Positions 10,888 to 21,477 of a stretch of 64,000 nucleotides of DNA are shown one piece after another; position 1 is the first letter of the stretch, and every line of letters starts with the position of its first letter. Both the position numbers and the translations under genes were made by a program. This DNA comes from Dichetophora obliterata (lineage: Eukaryota > Arthropoda > Insecta > Diptera > Sciomyzidae). The stretch lies in the NCBI GenBank assembly GCA_963920525.1, contig OY986440.1, positions 18,994,068-19,058,067 of the forward strand, read 5' to 3'. The notes beneath the pieces are model-generated. The model was not told where the DNA came from. It searched no databases and saw nothing but the letters and a program-made list of their open reading frames with translations.

Positions 10888-12250
10888 ATCTATATATATA
10901 AAATTAAGTGGCAAAACTTCCTGTTCGCATACTCCACCTAGACGGCTTTCCCGATTTCAATGAAATTTTCAGGGGTGATTGGGGTTTGTGTGGAGGGTGC
11001 ACATAAGAAATTGCATGTGGTATCTTTGCAGGTTTTGTACCACACCCCCTTTTGTCGCCCACAAATCAATAAAAATGCTGTATTTAAGACGGTTTTGGTC
11101 GTATGAAATTAAAATTTGGTAAATAAGTTCGTATGATAACTATAATTAACTTTGAAAAAATGGGCGTGGTCACAATTCATCTACGCCTACTTTAAAGAAA
11201 ATATCAAAATACTTCGAAACCATTGGTCCGATTGAGCTCAAATTTTGTAAGTACGCTTTGCTTTGAGTACGAGATGGTTTAAGGGGCAATGCCACACCCC
11301 CTTTTACCTCCCACATATAAATAAAAAATTGTTGTTATCGAATAGCTTTAGTTAGAGTTATGGGTCGCACAGCTTAGAAATTCGGTATTCGACCACAATT
11401 TAGACGTACCGTTTCTGTGAATAAATTTTATGGGAGTGGACAAGTATTCGGCCCCAATTTATACATGCAGTTTCATTAATTACATTTTATGGGCGTACGA
11501 CAAGGGGGCGTGAAACCTCCTATTTAACCCAAATTAGAGATATCAAATAGCATTGGGGTTATAGGTCTCACAGCTTTGGAATTCAGTATTGGACCTCAAT
11601 GTACACATGCAGTTTCATTGATTACATTTTATGAGCGTTGATAAAGGGGGAGTGGCACCTCCCATACAACGAAAATTTGTGATATCGAATAGCTTTGTAG
11701 TTCAAGGTCGCACAGCGTCGGAACTCAGTATTCGACCAAAATTTACGCTTGCAGATTTACTGATAAAATTTTTTAGAGTTTGTCGGGGGGGCGTGACACC
11801 TCTAATTTAACCCAAATTTGCGATATCGAATAGATTTGGAGTTATAGGTAACTCAGCCTCAAAATTCAGTATTCGACCTCAATGTACTCATGCAGTTTCA
11901 TTGCTAAAATTTTATGGGCGTAGGGAAAAGGAGAGTGGCACCTCCCATACAATCAAAATTTGTGCTATCGAATAGTTTTGGAGTTATATGTCGCACAGTT
12001 TTGGAATTCGGTATTCGACCTCCATGTAGACATCCAGTTTAATTGATTACATTCTATTAGCGGTGATGAAGAGAGAGTGGCACTTCCTATACAACCCAAA
12101 TTTGTTATATCGAATAGCTTTGTGGATATAGGTCGCACAGTCTCAGAATTCAGTATTTGACCTCAATTTAGACATGCTGTTTAACTGATAACATTTTATG
12201 GGCGTTTGAATAGGGAGAGTGGCAGCAACGCGCCGGGTTTCAGCTAGTAT
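10888..12250 (+). mobile_element. Helitron-like (DINE/HINE-type) element with ~144-bp tandem repeat
   Basis: The 5' end reads CTATATATATAAAATTAAG and the 3' end reads GCAACGCGCCGGGTTTCAGC followed by TAGT, a GC-rich near-terminal segment with a CTAG-type end typical of Helitron relatives. There are no terminal inverted repeats. Between about 11,330 and 12,210 a unit of about 144 bp, recognised by ATCGAATAGCTTTG and GTCGCACAG, is repeated six times. This matches the central minisatellite of Helentron-associated elements. It encodes no protein. The same 3' end occurs at 60,214-60,239. Confidence 0.75.
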
Positions 12251-12479
12251 TTAATAGAAATTATTCTCAAGATGTGATTAAATGGTACTAGTATGTGAAA
12301 ACATTAGTGATTTTTGTGTAAGATTTAAGCGTAATTTTAATAATTTAAGTTAAATAATTTAATTTAAGTATTTTAAGTATTTTAAATTTGTGCAAAACTG
12401 TAAAGTAAATTGTTTTCAAAAATTAAAATAACTGACAGGTAAGAATATAATTTAATTTTTGTATTTAATTAGGCGTTTT

Positions 12480-13000
12480 ATACTTTTTACTATCGAAGTT
12501 TTTTGTGTATTGAATTTTAAAAAATTTCTGTTATTTTGGCATCAAATACTCTCACATATATTTAAAATTGTAGATATTATTAGTACAACGACTTTTTCAT
12601 AAAACATCGTTACCTAAGAATGAGAAAAAACGACATGAAAATCAAAGTTTGGTCTTTCGATGCAAATATCTCCGCTGTCCATTTATATATTTCATTAAAA
12701 ATATTTTTTGTTCAAAAGTTAAATAAAACCACTTCACAAAAATAGGTTCAACTGTACCGTTAAGTCAGTGTATATATGTTTTATGATAATGTTAAAAAAG
12801 GTCCAAAATATTGACTTTTTACTCAAAAAATTACTCTAAAATTATTTTTGTTGCAAAAATTAAATCAATTAAAAATTGCACATCTATCTACCTTTCATAT
12901 GCCATAGCAATTATTTGAAAAAATTCTTTCAGCTAAGCGCAAAAACTATTTTACTGTTTTTGTCATCAAAACAACAAGGGTTTTTCGTTTGATTTTTTTC
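12480..13000 (+). repeat. Dispersed repeat C, copy 1
   Basis: Sequence here is closely similar to 57380-57890 and, in part, to 43380-43660. Shared blocks are AATGAGAAAAAACGACATGA, GATGCAAATATCTCCGCTGT, TGTACCGTTA.GTCAGTG, AAAAAGGTCCAAAATAT and CTACCTTTCATAT. Partial echoes continue to 13,560 (ACTGTTTTTTTCATCAAAAC and TTATATTTTTTACAAAAA). Non-coding; probably part of an uncharacterised repeat that ends, in the other copies, in the composite tandem repeat at 57.9 kb. Confidence 0.7.
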
Positions 13001-13139
13001 GCGAAATTTATTTGTTCCAAAATGTTGTTTAACTATTTTTTACAAAAAGGTCAAGTCTCAAAAATAATTTATGTGAAAAAATTACCCCAATATTTAATCA
13101 AAAGTTATGTCTAAAAATCTAGCTTTTCATTCAATTGAC

Positions 13140-13290
13140 TATCTATAGTAATAAAACTCATTTTCTGTTTGTTTGTTTGTTTGTTTGTTTGTTTGTTTGG
13201 CCTTTATACAAATCTAAACGGCTCAACGAATTTCGATCAAACTAGGTTATTTTTTGCCACGCCCCCTACGAAATTTTTAAATTAAGTGTA
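13140..13290 (+). mobile_element. Helitron-like 5' end with TTTG microsatellite
   Basis: About eight TTTG repeats (13,166-13,199) are followed by AAACGGCTCAACGAATTTCG and a GCCACGCCCCCTAC box. This is the pattern seen at the 5' region of Helitron-like elements elsewhere in the window. The 3' end was not found, so this is a fragment. Confidence 0.45.
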
Positions 13291-13764
13291 ATTTTGTCAC
13301 TTCACTTATGCATGTCAGTTCACTATCACTTTTTAGGATCAGAGTTTTTTGTGTATTCAATTTTAAAAAATTTCTGTTATTTTGACATAAAAAACACTCA
13401 CATATATTACAAATTGTATAAATTTTCAGCAAAAATTACTTTACTGTTTTTTTCATCAAAACAAAAAGACTTTTTTCGCAAAATTTATTTTTTCCAAAAA
13501 GATGTTTTTATATTTTTTACAAAAAAATCAAGTCAAAAAATTGCCCCAATCAAAAGTTATGACTAAAAATCTATTTTTTCATACCAGACTATTAATAAAA
13601 CTGAGTTTTGTTTTAAAATTCTCTATATAGTTTGATCGTCCCCATTTATCTCTAAGAATGCAGTTGTGTGTCTAGAGAAATTACGAACATTTTGGTTTAT
13701 ATAAAACCTTCCTTATAGTAATTTACTTAGTTTTTTGCCTATCCACCTCCCGCTCCGCCCCTCT

Positions 13765-13917
13765 TGTTAAATTTGTTTTGTTGCGATGGCTCTATTTTTT
13801 CTCACTATTGTGTCAGCGTTGATGTTTTTATATTTTTTACAAAAAAGTCAAGTCAGAAATTGTTAAATTTGTTTTGTTGTGATGGCTCTATTTTTTCTCA
13901 CTATTGTGTCAGCGTTG
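13765..13917 (+). repeat. 96-bp tandem duplication
   Basis: The stretch TGTTAAATTTGTTTTGTTG followed by a GATGGCTCTATTTTTTCTC block begins at 13,765 and again at 13,861. The intervening part (GTTTTTATATTTTTTACAAA) itself copies 13,505-13,530, so local slippage or a gene-conversion-like event is implied. Confidence 0.8.
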
Positions 13918-14748
13918 TCACTCAGTTCTTTATCAATGGTACTTTAAATGTTGTATATATATCACCATTTCATCGAAAAGATGACTGTGAATAAGAATGC
14001 TGTTAATATTTTCATGAAATCAGTTTCAGCTACATGGCGATATAATAAAACATATCATTTCATTGGTTTTGATATGTAATTTAAACTCACAGATAGATGG
14101 CGCCGCATTTATAAGTGCTGTGGGTACAAACTATACACCTGGCGGTAGCTTAAAAATAAAATTCAGCATGTTTTTCATTATTCAAGAATTTAAAAAATAT
14201 TTAATCGAGAAGTGTAAATTAAAATGTTTATATAAATCTACTTAGTTTTTAGTTTCATACTACTGGTTCTCTCATAAACTGTTCTCTATATAATTGTAAA
14301 GTCCTTTTTTATTTATATCAAGAATTGAAATTTATGTCATACTCGCTTAATGCGCTAGCGTCGTTTGTTCTTGTCTTTTTTCCCTCACTTTTTCAAACGT
14401 TTGCCAAAAAACTCTAAAATATGCATTGAATCTTGTATTGAAATCAAGGTAGTGCAGTTGATTCGTCGTTTATTGTTAAGTTTATTGTTGCAGCTTAATA
14501 AAAACTATTTTAGGAAAAGTTTACAATTCTTTAACATCAAATAAAATAAGTATACAACTCAATAAGTTTATAAATGGTACGCTTAAAAGGAACACACAAT
14601 GCATAGTTTGCTGACAACAAAACAATATAAAAAAACTATAAAATACGGGCCTACCTTATAATTGTATCATCTAACTTCCACTCGAAAAAAAGGATTTTTA
14701 TATGCAGATATGGCAGCATAGTATTTTGACAGCGTATGTGTATCAATA
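13918..14748. other. No gene recognised
   Basis: AT-rich intergenic sequence with only short frames such as 14063-14245. No domain, RNA or transposon end was recognised. Confidence 0.45.
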
Positions 14749-15807
14749 GGGCTGTTCACATTTCAAACCGCTCATCAAATCGATCATCAACTGATTTGAC
14801 AAATGATTTGACCAACAGAATTTGTATGGATTTGATGGCGATTTGACGAGTGTGAACACTCATCAAATCGTTGGTCAAATAGGGCTGTTCACATTTCAAA
14901 CCGCTCATCAAATCATTTGTCAAATCGTTTGACCACAAAAGTGTTCAGACTCATCAAATTTTTCATCAAATTTCATTTTATCTTGAACACCGAAGTAAGC
15001 ACATCGCGATGACGGAAAATTATTAATACCACTTGTTATTAAAATCGTATTGGAAGAAGAATAAATTATTTTATAAATTATTATAAGTTATTTGCAACAG
15101 TTATTTATTATTATTTTGCTATTATTTTCTTCCGCTCCCTCTTTTACCGCGATGTGGTCAGGTTGAAAACTTTTTAGAACTGATAAAATCGTACTACACA
15201 ATTTGACGAGTGTTCACACTCGTCAAATCATTCGTCAAATCAGCAGAAAAATCAAAAAATTTTGATTTTCATCAAACGATTTGTCCAACGATTTGATGAG
15301 TGTTCACACTCGTCAAATCGCCATCAAATCCATACAAATTCTGTTGGTCAAATCATTTGTCAAATCAGTTGATGATCGATTTGATGAGCGGTTTGAAATG
15401 TGAACAGCCCTAATCGTTTGATGAAAATCAAAATTTTTTGATTTTTCTGCTGATTTGACGAATGACGAGTGTGAACACTCGTCAAATTGTGTAGTACGAT
15501 TTTATCAGTTCTAAAAAGTTTTCAACCTGAGCACATCGCGGTAAAAGAGGGAGCGGAAGAAAATAATAGCAAAATAATAATAAATAAGTGTTGCAAATAA
15601 TTTATAATAATTTATAAAATAATTTATTCTTCTTCCAATACGATTTTAATAACAAGTGGTATTAATAATTTTCCGTAATCGCGATGTGCTTACTGTGGTG
15701 TTCAAGATAAAATGAAATTTGATGAGAAATTTGATGAGTCTGAACACTTTTGTAGTCAAACGATTTGACAAATGATTTGATGAGCGGTTTTGAAATGTGA
15801 ACAGCCC
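14749..15807 (-). mobile_element. Outer MITE, interrupted by a copy of itself
   Basis: Both ends carry GGGCTGTTCACATTTCAAA in inverted orientation, flanked by TA (14747-14748 and 15808-15809). Removing the inner element at 14882-15410 leaves about 526 bp. These match the inner copy in reverse orientation: 14749-14879 equals the reverse complement of the inner right part (about 15290-15410), and 15413-15807 equals the reverse complement of the inner left part. The family has many short GATTTGATGAG/CAAATCGTT motifs. No coding region. TA duplications suggest a Tc1/mariner-related family, but the ends alone do not prove it. Confidence 0.85.
14882..15410 (+). mobile_element. Inner MITE nested in the outer copy
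   Basis: This 529-bp unit starts GGGCTGTTCAC, ends GTGAACAGCCC and is flanked by TA on each side (14880-14881 and 15411-15412). It lies in the opposite orientation to the copy it disrupts, so the whole locus forms a near-palindrome with arms of about 400 bp. The two copies are very similar, which suggests that both are fairly young. Confidence 0.85.
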
Positions 15808-18279
15808 TAATTTTTACTATCACTGTAATAAGTCTACCTGGGTAATTATACCATGCCGCAGCGTAGTTGTAGTGTTTTATTGTCGTCCGCCATTACGCGA
15901 CAAGCTGTTTCGCACTGAATTGACTCTTCGCGGTCCTGACTCGTTTTAATCATCAATTCTAATTATAAATCCTAACATAATAATTAATTTTATTCATTAA
16001 ACAAACTATTAAAATAATTATTATAACTGCATTATCAAGATAAATCAGTAAACCGTTGCTTTAGCTAGCAAGATGTAAAATAAAATTTCGCCAACACGAT
16101 TTACCACATTTTTACGACGCACCAGCTTGATAATTTTCCACACAGAGCAGAAACTCTGTGCTGAACTAATAGTACCTTTCGAATTCTCTTTGAAGAGATG
16201 GCCAAGAAGGCGAGTGAAAAACATGAGAGTGTTCGTTGGATCTAAATAACGTGTAAGAGTGAGCACAAAAGAGGTGTATTTTGCGTGTTTTAATGTGCAG
16301 TAGCCTCCTGAAATTGAATTAAATGAAATAAGAAAGAAAGAAACAGAATATGGTACTAATATTGCTGACTGTGTTTTTGTTATTATATCAACGTTGGCGT
16401 ACTTAGTGTGTGTGTGTTTAAGTGGAATAGTAATAGAATTAAATTTAGTAAAAAAGAAAGTATATATTATACATAATATATCATGATATGTTGTGGAAAC
16501 CTATAGACGATTGGGGAAAACAAAGATTATGCTTAAAAGGTGTCTTTTTTTTTAATTAATTCAGGGCAAACTATTGCTTTTAGCCTTAATAACCCGGTAA
16601 AAACCTTAACATTAAATAAGATTTAAGCTATTTGAAGCAGTTCAAGCATGGAAAAACTTTAAATATAAAATTAAAAACCACTCTTTATAATTATTACAAG
16701 TAATAAGTATCTTATGCTGATCCCCAAATTTGCCATTTAAGCATTTCTTCCATGCAGCAAACTCAGTTGTCAATTTTTTCGCAATATTTTGTGGATTGCC
16801 AGCGATAGAATGAATAGAATACAAAATGCAAACGAGTGCATTTTTGACAGCTCAGTATGTGTGCTTTAAACGAAAAGGGTAAAAAAATCGTAAACAATTG
16901 TAATTGTATACAAATTTTGGAAAATGAGCCAAGTTCTGCGAAACAATTAAGAAATGTGTTTAGATTCTTGACAATATTTTTGTTTAATAATAATTAAAAC
17001 ACAAATGCTGTGCTGAAGTGAGCTTGAACTTCGAGTGTTTTCTAATTCTGATGAAATTTTTTGAGTTAAATATGCTAAAAGGTGTTGGAATTTATTGGAA
17101 AAAATGAGCTTATAAAAGAAAACTATTAAAAAAGATGATTCCATAAGCTTGCATTACTTTACTTTAGGGTCCAAGCCTAAAATTTTTTTTGCAATATGCC
17201 AAAATGCTTTTATAATAATTATTGCAATAGGTCTCAATCCCTAAATTAGTGCGTGCAATTTTATTCCACTTTAAAAACTACATTACAAAGAGAAAAGCTC
17301 TTAAGTTATTGTCAAAAATACAAAAACTTTAATCCGCATGGATCGAAGCTGTATTATCACAGAGTCGTCTTAAGCTATGTGGAGTACGCTGAGCACACAG
17401 GGTGGTGCCATTGAAATGAAAAATAACTTATTTTGATTTAGCGACATTACTGATTTTTTTATTATCTTAGTAAAGATAAAAAGTATTTTGAGCCAAGAAA
17501 AATCAAGTGCGATTTTATGCCACTTAAAAAAATTATAGATTTCCATAAATTAACAAGAGGTCTATAACAAAAAAAAAATCAACATCAAATGTACTGTATT
17601 TTCATAAGCAAAGTGATGTTATCAAACCAATTTTAGTAAAATGTGGATTTCGAGAAGGCTCCAACTAAATTTATATTCTCTTGGTGGTTCTTTTTTAGAT
17701 TTATGTATTTCAAAATCTTCATTGGTGTCCTTAAAGTCCATTTTTAAAGTGCACATACATTGTTGTTCATATTTTATTTTTAATTTCTTTTTGTTTTGGC
17801 ATTTGAGAAAGTTTCTTCTATTTATTTGCTATTTATCTGCTCTTATTAACGATAAGAGATACTGCAATCAGCGGGTTAATTTTTAACTACTGCCTTAACC
17901 CTTTAATGGGAATAATACTACTTTAGAGCAGAGGTCCTTTTTTTAAAAATGTTTAATGTTAAGGTATATTTTGAAATAAAACCTCTTTTTGTTTAGTTGG
18001 TAATTGTAAATAAATTATTTTGTCCCACAGAAAGAAATAATCAGACTTTCAAGCTTATCACACGGACGAGTTGTGACAAATCTTGAAGGCCTTATAAAAT
18101 TTATTTGTGATAGCAAAAAACTTTCATCAGAGTTGTCAACGCACTTTTAGAAACACCACTTTATTTCACAACACATACCACAGAACTAACTATAATCTTA
18201 ATGAAATGATCTGCAGTTGTTTATCCCAATGCGACTCTGTGTCTAATCGATTGAATTGTTCTACTGGCCAAAATATGTA
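15808..18279. other. No gene recognised
   Basis: This is 2.4 kb of AT-rich sequence with scattered short frames (16045-16266, 16642-16824, 16947-17144, 17641-17886), none resembling a known protein. The text CTACCTGGGTAATTATACCA at 15,836 resembles CTACCTGGATAATTCTGCCA at 26,404, which may be an end of a shared repeat. Confidence 0.45.
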
Positions 18280-18619
18280 AATAAAAAATAAATAAACTGG
18301 CCATTTCAGCCCTTGGAAGGACTTTGACCTAGATTCTATTGATCAATTGTGTTGTGCGTGTATTAAATGTTTGGTCACAAATGATCGAGAACTGAACCTA
18401 AGTGTTTTATGCCCACTCCGAACGGCTTATGTTCTCAAGAAGCTTACCATGGGAATTTTTACTCTCTGAGGTTTGCCATTGTCTGCAGAGAGGTGACGAT
18501 CGAAAAGAAAAATTAGTTCAATTGAAAGAACTTTCTGTCTGAGCTGGAATTGAACCCAGGCTACCGTGGTTCTTTAGCTTAGGGGCCACGCAGTCTACCC
18601 ACTAGGCTACGGCCGCCAC
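18280..18619 (-). mobile_element. tRNA-derived SINE
   Basis: Read on the minus strand, the element begins with a tRNA-like head: an A box, TAGCCTAGTGGGTAGA, and a B box, GGGTTCAATTCC, about 55 bases apart. These are the internal RNA polymerase III promoter. A tRNA-unrelated body of about 250 bp follows, and the end is a simple TTTATTTATTTTTTATTT tail. The 8-bp sequence AATATGTA occurs at both edges (18272-18279 and 18620-18627) and fits a target-site duplication. Length and layout are typical of insect SINEs mobilised by a LINE partner. No protein is encoded. Confidence 0.8.
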
Positions 18620-19283
18620 AATATGTATAAACTAATAATCTTATAAAACTCTAGAACATTTTCTGCATAGCTCCACTTAATAATTTAATTGTTTTTATTT
18701 TTCCAAGATTGCAAAAGTTAGAAAAAATGTATACATGTTGTTGTTTTCAATTTGACAACAACTGACCACTGAAAATGGCAGTGAAACCCAAGCCTCACTA
18801 TAATCCTCAGATGGTTAAATACCGAGGATATAGGAAAAAAATATAAAAACTTACAACTAGTGAATGACCAATAAATAAACAATTTGTTTTCTTATTTTGT
18901 AAAATATTGAGGTATCACATTGGTGAGATCTTATAGTTTAATGTATCTTAAATTCATTATATGATTTTTAATTTTTTGTTTGAAGATATTGATATTTATT
19001 GCGTTTTTAATTTCTTCTGGTAAATTTAATTTTATTTAATAAATAAAAAGTTTATTTTGTAATGTTGATTTTATATGATTCAAATACAAATTCTAAATTT
19101 TTGATAGTTTAAATCATACTTGATTTTAAATACAAATTCTAGTTGTTTGATAGTTTAAAATCGTTTATTAAGCTTTAGGTCAAAGTTAGAACAATTAATT
19201 GTTTTGTTCTACTGGTCAAACGAATCTTTCCAAAGAAACAACAACAACTTTTTTCAATATGAAAAGAAAAAAAATCACTAGCT
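18620..19283. other. No gene; short tandem repeat at 19,083-19,165
   Basis: The phrase CAAATACAAATTCTA followed by TTTGATAGTTTAAA occurs twice about 50 bp apart. The rest is AT-rich with nothing recognised. Confidence 0.5.
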
Positions 19284-19328
19284 GATTTTATTGCAATTTC
19301 GGCCCTGCTAAAGGCTTCATCAGAAATC
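19284..19328 (-). ncRNA. Candidate type I hammerhead ribozyme motif
   Basis: On the minus strand the order is: helix I strand GATTT (19328-19324), core CTGATGA (19323-19317), helix II arms around AGCC...GGCC (19316-19301), core GAAA (19300-19297), a seven-base mini-helix III TTGCAAT (19296-19290), cleavage-site A (19289), then helix I partner AAATC (19288-19284). Helix I pairs over 5 bp, and helix III pairs 2-3 bp closed by the last A of GAAA. Helix II is imperfect: GCC/GGC flanked by an A-C mismatch. The minus-strand sequence upstream (about 19,390-19,335) contains a weak tRNA-like CTCTGTGGTGCAG box. Minimal type I hammerheads are known from Penelope-like elements and retrozymes. No such protein is visible here, and activity is untested. 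Confidence 0.45.
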
Positions 19329-20039
19329 GTTGTGATACCCGTGCAAGCGCGCACTAGCGCACTGCACCACAGAGGCGATGAGATTTTAAGTCTCAATTTC
19401 TCAGTTTTTCTCCCATTTCATATTTTCACATTTTGTTGTTGTATTTTTGCTTTACTTTATGCTTATGTTATAATTATGGAGTCCAACAGTCTGCTGGAAG
19501 TCTTCTACTAACAAAGCATGGTTACTGAAGTTGTTTTTAAATTTTTGCTGATATATTTTTAGCTTGTTTCTGTTTGGTCTTGCTCTATCATTTGATTTAA
19601 GTTTTTTCTAAATGACAACGGTAAAACGTTTAAAATAAACGTTGTTATTTTGTAATTTATTTAATTTTTCTTTCTGTCAAACTCTTAACTGAAAAAAGTT
19701 GTTGAAATTATGTTGAAATAAAGGTGTTCAGATTAAAACTATTTTCAAAGGCGAAAATTATTTTTCGAAATAGCGGAAAATAATGGAGAATCCATATGGC
19801 GTTAAAACGTATGGGAAAAGCTTCTAGTGTGGGCTTATTTTATTTTTATTATTAGAACTTCACAGTCCAAGAACCAACATTAATAAACTTAGATTTTGGT
19901 AAAGAAGACAAAAATATCGTGTCGGCGCTTAAAAAGTTTTTCTTTAAATTTAGCTATTTATTAACCTAAAGTATAGGAAAAGTATTTATTATAAGCCTTG
20001 GACATAACTAAGTTTGCCGAAATTTATAAAAAAATATTT
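19329..20039. other. No gene recognised
   Basis: AT-rich sequence. The minus-strand frame spanning 19175-19396 overlaps the ribozyme-like motif and is not recognisable as protein. Confidence 0.4.
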
Positions 20040-20600
20040 TTATGCCACCGTTTGTTACGCCGATAAAGAGGCAGATGCAGAAAAGTGTATATATTCTTGA
20101 TCAGAATCACCTCCTAAGTCGATTTAGTCATGTCCGTATGTCTGTCCGTCTGTGATGTCGATAACAGCCATAGTTTTAGAGCTATCGTAAGATAAATTTC
20201 ATAAGGAAGGAAAATTTTTTAAACAAATCGAAACAGGAAAAAAATCGTGGTCTTAACATGGAGTTGTAAATTTATACTCCTGGACAGGGTGTTGTTCAGA
20301 AATATTTGAAGAATCTAAATTAAGGAAATTATCTTCGGTACCGCTTCTGGTGCCCAAGATATAAGACCTTATATTAATTTTTTTGAAAAAGTTAAAAAAT
20401 TCCATTCAAGTATGCATTTCTCAAAAATAAGAAAATACATATGCAAGTTATTAGTTCGCCAAATTTAAGGAAGACGTCAACGCTATAATCAAAATCGCCA
20501 AAATTTATACAATCAGATAGCAGTCAAAAGTTCTATACTACCTCGAGTGTACCTTTAGATTCGAGTGGGTAAAAATTGGGTAAAAATGTATTGGGTAAAA
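20040..20600 (+). repeat. Fly dispersed repeat with 'TATATTCTTGATCAG' core
   Basis: The segment GTGTATATATTCTTGATCAG, a nearby GTCGATTTAGTCATGTCCGT and a run of GTCTGTCCGTCTGT form a text that I recognise from many intergenic and intronic copies in flies. Its origin I cannot state. The right part contains the repeated phrase GGGTAAAAATTGGGTAAAAA near 20,570-20,605. No coding region was found. Ends are undefined. Confidence 0.5.
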
Positions 20601-21361
20601 ATTGAGAGTGGCATCTTGTTTGGCAGGATATTGTTAATTAAAGTCTTTATTTATTTTTACTTTAAGACATATGGAGCTTTTCTTATAAAAATCAAAGCAT
20701 TTTGAGATCGTGATTTCTTACTGTTTTTCTTTAAAAGCAACTTTGTCCTTGCGGGAGAAGAAGACATCCTTATTTTTTCCTAAAATTTTTTGGAAAGCAC
20801 CCTATTCAACTTTTGATACCTCTTAAAATACGATCGACACGCCCTATTGCACAAAGAAAAAATTGTTTTGCTTCTGTTCGGCACAAATTTTTTTTAATCC
20901 CTTAACCCTTTTAATTTTATTATCATTAAAGCCATAAAAAGATAAAAAAACATGAATTTGCATTTTGTCCAGAGTATTTTTTCTTATAAAATAGGAAAAA
21001 AAATGTTTGCTTTTCTTCAGCACAAAATCGAAAATCCTATTGAATTTAATGTCAAATATTTTTATCATGTTGGTTCATCTTTTTTCATAGAACCAAACGA
21101 TTTGATTTAAAAAAATCGTTACAAAATAAAAATAAAAACTTCTTTCTGACGTGTCCAATATTTTGGGCAAATCCTCTAAAAGGATCCACAAAAATGATTG
21201 CAATGACTTAAAATTGTTTAAATAAGTTTCAATCTTAATTATGTACTCGATGTTTGGAATTAAGCAAAAAAAAACCCAAAAACTACGCCTGGCCATTCAA
21301 AATGGCGTCATCATAAAAGCAAAACCTTCATAAATTCATAAAAAACAATGGTTTAAGCTTT
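20601..21361. other. No gene recognised
   Basis: AT-rich sequence; the minus-strand frames at 20844-21068 and 21075-21296 are lysine/phenylalanine-rich and show no known domain. Confidence 0.4.
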
Positions 21362-21477
21362 ATATTTGCTTTACACATTTTTTTTTTGAGTGTATTAGTA
21401 GTATTTATTATACTTTTAATTATACTTATAATTATTTTTTAAACAATTGTGTTTTTGTTTTTCTCTACATTCCTTTC

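Noticed and set aside
21354..21387. Confident target-site duplication and poly(A) tail for the non-LTR element
   Set aside because: The TAAGCTTT octamer pair and the ten-base T run cannot both be the 3' boundary, so the end is left tentative.
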